The notes beneath the pieces are model-generated. The model did not search any database, was not told the DNA's origin, and saw only the letters and a program-made list of their open reading frames with translations. From GCA-003244245 sp035997545 (lineage in GTDB: Bacteria > Actinomycetota > Actinomycetes > Mycobacteriales > Pseudonocardiaceae), in NCBI GenBank assembly GCA_035997545.1, contig DASYIL010000298.1:1-11101 (forward strand): a stretch of DNA of 11,101 nucleotides, read 5' to 3'. The translations under genes and the position numbers were made by a program. Position 1 is the stretch's first letter. Each line of letters starts with the position of its first letter. Positions 6,701 to 11,101 of the stretch are shown one piece after another.

Positions 6701-7825
6701 GTGAGGCACCGGCGCGGGCCGGGGCTGCGGGCCCGGCTCACCTTGCTCGCCACCGGGCTGTCGGCGGCGGTGAGCGCACTGTTGCTGTGGCTGGGATGGC
6801 TGCTGGTCGGCGGAGTGGTGGCGGCGGTACCGGACTTGCCGCCGGGCAGCACCGTGAAGGTCGATGGCGTGCCGGTGGCTGCTGACCGGCTGGGGGCGGC
6901 GCTGCAAGAGGCGGCCAGGCAGCGTGTGCTGCAGGCCGGATCGGTGGCCTTTCTGCTCGCGGTGACGGCCACCGTGCTGCTGGCGTGGGTGATCACCGGT
7001 CAGGTGCTGCGACCGCTGCACGAGGTAACGGCCACCGCGCGACGGCTGTCCGCCGAGTCGCTGGACGAGCGGCTGCGGTTGCCTGGCCCGCGGGACGAGG
7101 TCGCCGAGCTCGCCGACACTTTCGACGCGATGCTCGACCGGCTCCAGGCCTCCTTCCAGGCGCAACTCCGATTCGTCGCGAACGCCAGCCACGAGCTGCG
7201 GACCCCGCTGGCAGTCGTACGCACCGAGGTGGACGTCACCCTCGCGGATCCCGCCGCAGACGAGGCTGAGCTGCGCCGAATGGCTGCGGTGATCCGGGAC
7301 GCCACGTTGCGGGCCCAGCAGTTGGTGGACGGGCTGCTGGTGCTGGCGCGGACCGAGGGCAGCGCGCTTCGGGCGCGCGAGCCGGCCGACCTCGCCACCT
7401 TGGCCGCGACCGCGCTGGGGAGCGTCGCGCCCGAGGCCCGCGGCCGGGGTTTGCGGGTGACCACGCGGATGGCACCAGCGTTGACGGTCGGCGACCCTCC
7501 GCTGCTGGAGCGGGTGGTGGGCAACCTGGTGGAGAACGCATTGCGTCACAACGTTGACGGCGGCTGGGTGGAGGTCTGCACAGGTCCGGCGGGTGAGCGG
7601 GTGACGCTGCAGGTCAGCAGCTCGGGGGAGGTGGTGGCACCCGAGGCGGTAACCGCGCTGTTCGAACCCTTCCACCGTGGCGGGGTGGCACGAACGTCAC
7701 ACGATGGGGCAGGCTTGGGCCTGTCGATCGTCCGCGCCGTGGTCGCCGCGCACGGAGGCACGGTGTGTGCTGAACCCGTTCCCGGTGGCGGGCTCGCGGT
7801 GACGGTACATCTACCAGCCGGGTAG
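6701..7825 (+). CDS. Membrane sensor histidine kinase (HAMP, HisKA, HATPase)
   Basis: A 374-residue kinase. Two membrane segments (about 13 to 43 and 79 to 99) flank a short extracytoplasmic stretch of about 35 residues, too small for a classic folded sensor domain. Next come a HAMP linker (about 100 to 153), the HisKA domain with the phospho-accepting H164 in ASHELRTPL, and an HATPase domain with N box N275/N279, F box FEPFHRGG (321 to 328) and G2 box GAGLGLS (336 to 342). The G1 region is unusual: related kinases often have NSG-P, while this one reads SSGE (307 to 310). GTG 6701 is chosen because it precedes the basic start and first membrane helix. No good ribosome binding site is seen, which suggests translational coupling to the regulator seven bases upstream. 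It looks CutS-like and should phosphorylate D51 of that regulator. The signal is unknown. Confidence 0.92.
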   Translation: MRHRRGPGLRARLTLLATGLSAAVSALLLWLGWLLVGGVVAAVPDLPPGSTVKVDGVPVAADRLGAALQEAARQRVLQAGSVAFLLAVTATVLLAWVITGQVLRPLHEVTATARRLSAESLDERLRLPGPRDEVAELADTFDAMLDRLQASFQAQLRFVANASHELRTPLAVVRTEVDVTLADPAADEAELRRMAAVIRDATLRAQQLVDGLLVLARTEGSALRAREPADLATLAATALGSVAPEARGRGLRVTTRMAPALTVGDPPLLERVVGNLVENALRHNVDGGWVEVCTGPAGERVTLQVSSSGEVVAPEAVTALFEPFHRGGVARTSHDGAGLGLSIVRAVVAAHGGTVCAEPVPGGGLAVTVHLPAG

Positions 7826-7850
7826 GTGGCCCTTCAAGTACCACCAACCC
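7820..7850. terminator. Hairpin between convergent kinase and RNase D genes
   Basis: GGGTAGGTGG (7820 to 7829) and CCACCAACCC (7841 to 7850) pair at nine of ten positions, with one A-A mismatch and an 11-base loop. The stem includes the kinase stop codon and lies 16 bases from the end of the facing gene, so it could act on both strands. No T run follows on either strand. Confidence 0.5.
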
Positions 7851-7893
7851 CGGTCGCGGGCGCCGTCAATGACTACCAACCCGGTCGCCGTCA
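7843..7893. repeat. Imperfect direct repeat at the 3' end of the RNase D gene
   Basis: ACCAACCCCGGTCGC then GCCGTCA (7843 to 7868, with GGGC between) is repeated as ACCAACCCGGTCGCCGTCA (7875 to 7893). The second copy encodes the last residues of the minus-strand RNase D, and the first covers its stop codon and the following bases. It looks like a small local duplication. Confidence 0.4.
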
Positions 7894-9098
7894 TCACTGT
7901 CTTTGAGCGCCGTGGCGAGGGCGTGTGCGCTCAGTTCGCGCTGCCACCGTCGAGCCCCACCGGCGACAAGCTCCCGATCCACCGCAGCGGTATCAAGCGG
8001 CTCAGGGGGTTCCCAGCACAGTCGGCGGACCAGATCGGGCTGCAGCAGGTTCTGCACCGGCAACTGGTGCTGATCGGCGATCTCGGTCAGGGTCGCACGC
8101 GCGGCAGCCAGCCGGACCGCTGCGGCCGGATCCCTGTCTTGCCAGCGGCTCACCGGGGGTCGGCCCCCGCCGGGGGCGCGCAGCGGCGGTAGCTCGCTGG
8201 CCGGCAACGCCCTTGCGGTCTGTAAGGCGCCCAGCCAGGTGCTGATTTGCCGACGCTGCGCCCGGCCGCCGAACACCGGGCGGGACAGCAGCGCGGCCTC
8301 GTCCGGTGGGTCGGTGAGCGCCGCGTCGATGATCGCCGGATCGGGCAGCACTCGACCTGGGGCGATGTCGCGTTGCCGGGCCAGCTGTTCGCGGGCCAGC
8401 CACAGCTCGCGCGCGATGGCCAGTTCGCGGGGCCGGTGGATGCGGTGCATCCCTGAGATCCGGCGCCACGGGTCGACCCGCGGCGCGGGCGGTCCTGCTG
8501 TCCGCACCGCCTCGAACTCCTCGGCAGCCCAGCCTGACTTGCCCTGCGTATCCAGTTCGGCGGCGATCGCAGCCCGCAGCGGCAGCAGCAATTCGACATC
8601 GAGCGCGGCGTAGGTCAACCACTCCGCGGGCAGCGGCCGGCGGGACCAGTCGGCGGCGCCGTGTCCCTTCTGTAGCTGGTAACCCAGCAGTTCTTCGACC
8701 AGCGCCGCCAGGCCAACCCGCTCGAATCCGGCCAGCCGGGCGGCCAGCTCGGTGTCGAACACCGCGTCGGGCCGCAGCCCCAGCTCGGCGAGGCACGGCA
8801 GGTCCTGGGAAGCGGCGTGGAGCACCCATTCCAGCGGGTTGAGCACTTCGGCCAGTCCGGACAGATCCTCAAGACCGATCGGGTCGATGAGTACCGTGCC
8901 CGCACCCTCTCGCCGGACCTGAATCAGATAGGCGCGCTGCCAGTAGCGATAGCCCGAAGCGCGCTCGGTGTCCACGGCTGCCGGGCCGGTGCCGCCACCC
9001 AGCACTGCGACTGCGGTGTAGAGGGCCGCCGCGGAGGCGACGACCGGCGGCACTCCGGCGGCCGGCGCCAGCAACGGAACCGGGGTGGTCTCGGTCAG
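7866..9098 (-). CDS. rnd: RNase D-like 3'-5' exonuclease with HRDC domain
   Basis: A DEDDy-family exoribonuclease, 410 residues from the start chosen here. The catalytic set is complete: D43 and E45 in AVDTE, D99 in SQDLPCL, and Y163 with D167 in YAALD. An HRDC nucleic-acid-binding domain occupies about 217 to 298 (HRIHRPRELAIARELW) and a C-terminal region like that of mycobacterial Rv2681 follows. RNase D trims 3' ends of tRNA and other stable RNAs. No ATG or GTG precedes the conserved opening PLLAPAAGVP. CTG at 9098 reads M-T-E-T-T, has GGAG seven bases upstream, and overlaps the stop of the upstream regulator as CTGA; TTG at 9074 is the alternative but lacks a ribosome binding site and would shorten the protein by eight residues. 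The gene is the second of an operon with the NarL-type regulator. Confidence 0.88.
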   Translation of the reverse strand: MTETTPVPLLAPAAGVPPVVASAAALYTAVAVLGGGTGPAAVDTERASGYRYWQRAYLIQVRREGAGTVLIDPIGLEDLSGLAEVLNPLEWVLHAASQDLPCLAELGLRPDAVFDTELAARLAGFERVGLAALVEELLGYQLQKGHGAADWSRRPLPAEWLTYAALDVELLLPLRAAIAAELDTQGKSGWAAEEFEAVRTAGPPAPRVDPWRRISGMHRIHRPRELAIARELWLAREQLARQRDIAPGRVLPDPAIIDAALTDPPDEAALLSRPVFGGRAQRRQISTWLGALQTARALPASELPPLRAPGGGRPPVSRWQDRDPAAAVRLAAARATLTEIADQHQLPVQNLLQPDLVRRLCWEPPEPLDTAAVDRELVAGGARRWQRELSAHALATALKDSDDGDRVGSH

Positions 9099-9811
9099 CG
9101 GATGACTCCAGCACGCATCGCCAGAGCGACCATCTGCGCCCGGTCTCCGGTGCCGAGCTTGCGCCCGATACGAGACAGGTGACTCTTCACGGTGAGCGCG
9201 GACAGGTTCAGTGCCTCACCGATCTCCTTGTTGGACTGGCCGTCAGCGACCAGTTGGAGCACCTCGACCTCCCTTGCGGACAGTTCGCGTGGCGTGTTGT
9301 CAGTTCCCGGCACCCGGGTGCCGGACGCCAGCATCGGCGCCACCGTCGGGTCTGCGTACACCCCCCCGGCGAGTACTCGCCGCACCCCGTCGGTGACCAC
9401 TGACGGGGACGCAGACTTGAGTAGGTAGGCCTGCGCACCAGTCTGGAATGCGGTGCGCACGGCGTGCGGATCATCTGACGAGGCGAGCACGACGATCCGA
9501 GGCCAGCCTTGTCCGCGCAGTTCGCCGATCAGGTCCAGCCCACTGCCGTCGGGCAGGGTCAGATCGAGTATCGCAAGATCGCACGGGCCCGAGTCGAGGG
9601 CGCGGGCCCTCGCCTCGGCCACCGATGCGGCCTCATGCACGGTGACCGCGCCCATTGTCACTAAGCGTGAGGCTATCGCTTCACGCAGTAGCGGATGGCC
9701 GTCGACCACCAGCACAGTAAACAGCTCTTCCCGCGGGTGCGGGACTAATGACGCCGGCACGGCGCCGGACGGTGCCGACCTGATGGTCGCACCGTATCCG
9801 ACAGCAGCCAC
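9095..9811 (-). CDS. NarL/LuxR-family response regulator without an adjacent kinase
   Basis: A 238-residue transcription regulator. After an N-terminal extension of about 30 residues, the receiver domain (about 31 to 148) has D37, the phospho-accepting D83 in ILDLTLPDGSG, S111/S112 and K132. The usual acidic pair is reduced: the motif reads VVDGHP, with G38 where most relatives have D, which may weaken Mg2+ binding. The LuxR helix-turn-helix (about 174 to 238) is typical: LSAREVEVLQLVADGQSNKEIGEAL split over helices, then LTVKSHLSRIGRKL. GTG 9811 is fixed by AGGGAGG seven bases upstream. Its last codons overlap the CTG of rnd, so both are made from one message. No kinase of the NarL partner type (HisKA_3) lies nearby; the kinase at 6701 belongs with the OmpR-type regulator. 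In M. tuberculosis the neighbours Rv2680 and Rv2681 have no such gene between them as I recall. Confidence 0.92.
   Translation of the reverse strand: MAAVGYGATIRSAPSGAVPASLVPHPREELFTVLVVDGHPLLREAIASRLVTMGAVTVHEAASVAEARARALDSGPCDLAILDLTLPDGSGLDLIGELRGQGWPRIVVLASSDDPHAVRTAFQTGAQAYLLKSASPSVVTDGVRRVLAGGVYADPTVAPMLASGTRVPGTDNTPRELSAREVEVLQLVADGQSNKEIGEALNLSALTVKSHLSRIGRKLGTGDRAQMVALAMRAGVIR
9106..9109 (-). promoter_or_regulatory. Ribosome binding site supporting the CTG start of rnd
   Basis: On the minus strand GGAG (9109 to 9106) lies inside the last codons of the upstream regulator, seven bases before CTG at 9098. Its spacing equals that of the ceoB and trmA sites in this window, and nothing comparable precedes the TTG at 9074. 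Confidence 0.5.
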
Positions 9812-9818
9812 GTCGCTA

Positions 9819-9825
9819 CCTCCCT
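9819..9825 (-). promoter_or_regulatory. Ribosome binding site of the NarL-type regulator
   Basis: On the minus strand AGGGAGG (9825 to 9819) lies seven bases before the GTG at 9811. It is the strongest Shine-Dalgarno sequence in the window and settles the start, including the 30-residue N-terminal extension. Confidence 0.8.
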
Positions 9826-9830
9826 GGAGT

Positions 9831-9848
9831 CGGTCGTGCCCCCGACCG
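9831..9848 (-). other. Leader hairpin just upstream of the regulator's ribosome binding site
   Basis: CGGTCG (9831 to 9836) and CGACCG (9843 to 9848) form a perfect 6-pair stem with a 6-base loop, ending five bases before AGGGAGG. It would fold in the regulator's leader and might affect translation or mRNA stability. Short GC-rich stems occur by chance, so the role is open. Confidence 0.35.
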
Positions 9849-9910
9849 CACCGGGACCCCGATTGAGCAACCGCGCCGCTACTCGTACCGGGGATGGTGT
9901 CGTATGGGGG

Positions 9911-9916
9911 AGACTA
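9911..9916 (-). promoter_or_regulatory. Candidate -10 of the NarL-type regulator operon
   Basis: On the minus strand TAGTCT fits TANNNT and would give a leader of about 92 bases before the GTG at 9811. No -35 is recognised. It is the only TANNNT I found in the correct orientation between the 24-base inverted repeat and the gene. Confidence 0.4.
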
Positions 9917-9954
9917 GCCGCCCGAGCGGCCTAACGGGGGCCACGATGCGAACC

Positions 9955-9978
9955 TTCTTGCGGATTTGCCCGTAAGAA
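9955..9978. repeat. 24-base inverted repeat, possible operator
   Basis: TTCTTGCGG (9955 to 9963) and CCGTAAGAA (9970 to 9978) match as an inverted repeat with nine pairs (one G-T when folded) around a 6-base centre. Its A/T-rich arms stand out in this GC-rich DNA. It lies about 40 bases upstream of the candidate -10 of the NarL-type regulator. No T run follows on either strand, which argues against a terminator. A binding site for a dimeric regulator is an inference. Confidence 0.5.
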
Positions 9979-10067
9979 CGCCATCGATGGTCACCCAATC
10001 GGGCGGGACTGGGGAAGACAGGTAACGCCAGACCTGCCGTGAACGATGAAGTTTGTTCGGTCCAATA

Positions 10068-10098
10068 ACACAGGGTCGCCGGGGGCTGGGCACCGTGT
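10068..10098 (-). terminator. Interrupted hairpin after the DUF3000 gene
   Basis: On the minus strand, starting six bases after the stop codon, ACAC, GGT and GCC pair in turn with GGC, ACC and GTGT around an 8-base loop, giving ten pairs interrupted by a one-base and a two-base bulge. TATT follows. It is a plausible but imperfect terminator for the DUF3000 transcript. Confidence 0.4.
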
Positions 10099-10103
10099 CT
10101 TGA

Positions 10104-10733
10104 TCAGTCGAGGCGCCTGCCAAGGGTCACAACCCCGACCGGGGGCAGCCCGGCGGCTGCCGCCATCAATTCGCAGAAAGCTTCGCCGTGCGCCGCGAGG
10201 CTGTCGCCGACCGGGGTCCACGACGCCCGTAGCTCGATATCGTCCGACCGCTGCGGTCCGGTAATCGCGCCGAATCGGGCCGACGAGGTCTGGGTGACCG
10301 TGCCGCCGAGGGCAGTGTGTGCCGCGCCGGAGCCGCGCAACGCGTCGGCCAGCCAGGACCAGCCCACCGCGGGGAGTAGCGGGTCACCAGCGAACTCAAG
10401 ATCCAGCTCAGCGCGGACGAAGCCGACCAGCCGCAAAGTGCTCTGCCAGGCGGCCTGACCGTCCGGGTCGTGAAGTAACACAAGCCGGCCAGTTGCCGGC
10501 GCGTGGCCAGCGCCGGGAAGCTCAAGACTCCAGGCGTAGGCCCATGGCGCCAGGCGCCGCGGGGCCGGGATCGGCTCGAAGCACATCTCAGGGCGCGGCC
10601 GCACCGAGCTCAAGGAGGTCACTGCCCTGCGGAAGACCTCCGGGGCGTCCGCCAGATCGGGCACACCAGCAACTGTAGGAGGACCGTCGCCGAGAGTCTC
10701 GCCGAAACGCCGATGGCGGGCCAGGTCCACCAC
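10104..10733 (-). CDS. DUF3000-family protein of unknown function
   Basis: A 209-residue soluble protein with no signal peptide or membrane segment. The region from about residue 30 (PEVFRRAVTSL, then RPEMCFEPIPAPRRLAPWAYAWSLEL) resembles Rv2680 of M. tuberculosis, which sits in the same position beside rnd and near hemE. The family is confined to actinobacteria as far as I know and its function is not known. LEFAGDPLLPAVGWSWL and the C-terminal GVVTLGRRLD are further conserved-looking parts. The GTG at 10733 is preceded at exactly six bases by TAGATT, a leaderless promoter arrangement. An internal GTG at 10664, with TACAGT seven bases before it, would give a 186-residue form closer to the usual N terminus. 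It is divergent from hemE with 66 bases between the starts, so haem synthesis and this gene may share control; that is inference. Confidence 0.85.
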   Translation of the reverse strand: MVDLARHRRFGETLGDGPPTVAGVPDLADAPEVFRRAVTSLSSVRPRPEMCFEPIPAPRRLAPWAYAWSLELPGAGHAPATGRLVLLHDPDGQAAWQSTLRLVGFVRAELDLEFAGDPLLPAVGWSWLADALRGSGAAHTALGGTVTQTSSARFGAITGPQRSDDIELRASWTPVGDSLAAHGEAFCELMAAAAGLPPVGVVTLGRRLD

Positions 10734-10739
10734 GGGCCG

Positions 10740-10745
10740 AATCTA
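10740..10745 (-). promoter_or_regulatory. Leaderless-type -10 of the DUF3000 gene
   Basis: On the minus strand TAGATT (10745 to 10740) is followed by exactly six bases (CGGCCC) and the GTG at 10733, so the message should begin with its start codon. No Shine-Dalgarno sequence precedes this GTG. The hexamer equals the one in front of dxs. It lies about 55 bases from the hemE start on the other strand. Confidence 0.6.
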
Positions 10746-10799
10746 CCCCGGGCCCGAGTCCACACCATGGTCGGCACCCGTGCGACGATGGGTGTCGAG

Positions 10800-11101
10800 A
10801 TGACCAGGACCATTGCACTGGCCGCCGCGCGCCGGCTGCTTCCCGAGGCGCCGCTGCTGGTCGCCGCCCGGGGTGAGCGCCCGAATCGGGTGCCGGTGTG
10901 GTTCATGAGACAGGCCGGGCGTTCACTGCCCGAGTATCGGGAGGTGCGGGCCGGTCTGCCGATGCTGCAGGCTTGCATGACTCCGGAGCTGGTCTGTGAG
11001 ATCACGCTGCAGCCGGTGCGCCGGCATGGGGTGGTCGCCGCGATCCTGTTTAGTGACATCGTGGTGCCGCTGCGCGCTGCTGGCGTGGGGCTGGACATCG
11101 T
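10800..11101 (+). CDS. hemE: Uroporphyrinogen decarboxylase, 5' part, cut by the window edge
   Basis: The first 100 codons of the cytoplasmic enzyme that removes four acetate carboxyl groups from uroporphyrinogen III to make coproporphyrinogen III in haem synthesis. Family hallmarks are VPVWFMRQAGRSLPEYR (31 to 47), with substrate-binding R37 and R41, and ILFSDIVVPLRAAG (82 to 95), with the catalytic D86. The complete protein is usually about 350 residues, so most of it lies beyond the window. ATG at 10800 gives an N terminus of normal length. In-frame ATGs at 10788 and 10767 are alternatives, and none has a good ribosome binding site. It is divergent from the DUF3000 gene, an order also seen in mycobacteria. 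Confidence 0.95.
   Translation, partial: MTRTIALAAARRLLPEAPLLVAARGERPNRVPVWFMRQAGRSLPEYREVRAGLPMLQACMTPELVCEITLQPVRRHGVVAAILFSDIVVPLRAAGVGLDI

Larger units (their letters stand above)
9812..10103 (-). other. 292-base gap between the DUF3000 and NarL-type regulator genes
   Basis: No convincing gene lies here; the minus-strand frame over 9914 to 10123 has no ribosome binding site and resembles nothing I know. Read toward the regulator, the gap holds a hairpin just after the DUF3000 stop codon, CAGGT/ACCTG (10019 to 10036), the palindrome CCATCGATGG (9981 to 9990), a 24-base inverted repeat (9955 to 9978), a -10-like TAGTCT (9916 to 9911), a 6-pair hairpin (9831 to 9848) and the ribosome binding site. 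It is the longest non-coding stretch in the window and probably carries the control of the regulator-rnd operon. Confidence 0.6.

Noticed and set aside
6680..7675. A 331-codon minus-strand frame over the kinase gene
   Set aside because: It is rich in Gln, His and Arg, antisense to a complete histidine kinase, and lacks family features.
8002..8829. A 275-codon minus-strand frame inside the RNase D-like gene
   Set aside because: It is a shifted frame on the same strand as an exonuclease with an intact DEDDy set, and consists mainly of Arg, Ala, Gly and Pro.
10008..10045. Plus-strand bases resembling the end of a cobalamin riboswitch (ACTGGGGAAG then GCCAGACCTGCC)
   Set aside because: The B12-box core and the other conserved elements are missing, and the downstream DNA in this orientation is antisense to the DUF3000 gene. 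The match is too short and is probably chance.
9914..10123. A 69-codon minus-strand frame in the gap before the NarL-type regulator
   Set aside because: It has no ribosome binding site, overlaps the DUF3000 3' end, crosses the hairpins and inverted repeat, and resembles no protein I know.
1..11101. CRISPR array, insertion sequence, tRNA or other mobile features
   Set aside because: No regularly spaced repeats, transposase-like frames, long terminal inverted repeats or tRNA-like cloverleaf with CCA end were seen. The only repeats are short and local.

Overview
The window is high-G+C, gene-dense DNA with frequent GTG starts and TANNNT promoter hexamers, typical of an actinobacterium. Protein resemblance and gene order match the mycobacterial neighbourhood ceoB / Rv2690c / Rv2689c / dxs1 / Rv2681 / Rv2680 / hemE. 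I would guess Pseudonocardiales or a near relative, but no rRNA gene is present to confirm this. I see no mobile element, tRNA, rRNA or CRISPR array.

Layout from left to right. (1) The N-terminal part of a TrkA/CeoB-type RCK protein lies on the minus strand and runs off the left edge. (2) A divergent plus-strand unit encodes a KimA-like potassium permease of the APC superfamily, followed 34 bases later by a TrmA/RumA-type RNA m5U methyltransferase. (3) dxs, the first enzyme of the MEP isoprenoid pathway, sits behind its own promoter-like region with short repeats and ends at a strong hairpin. (4) An OmpR-family response regulator and its sensor histidine kinase follow. (5) Facing them on the minus strand is a pair that overlaps by 4 bases, a NarL/LuxR-type response regulator followed by an RNase D-like exonuclease with an HRDC domain. 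(6) Further right, on the minus strand, is a DUF3000 protein behind a structured gap of about 290 bases. (7) Divergent from it, the 5' third of hemE runs off the right edge.

Functionally this is mostly a conserved housekeeping neighbourhood: potassium homeostasis, RNA modification, isoprenoid entry, RNA 3' processing and haem synthesis. Two signalling modules interrupt the order I recall from Mycobacterium tuberculosis. The OmpR/kinase pair lies between dxs and rnd, and the NarL-type regulator lies between rnd and the DUF3000 gene.

The most interesting observations are as follows. The APC permease keeps every potassium-coordinating residue I recall from KimA and lies back to back with an RCK-type subunit. 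Leaderless-style promoters (TANNNT, six bases, start codon) occur at several genes, including one that would place an overlapping out-of-frame leaderless ORF over the dxs start. The RNase D-like gene appears to use a CTG start in a CTGA overlap. No wholly new system was found. All calls are from reading the sequence and from memory of protein families; no database search was run.
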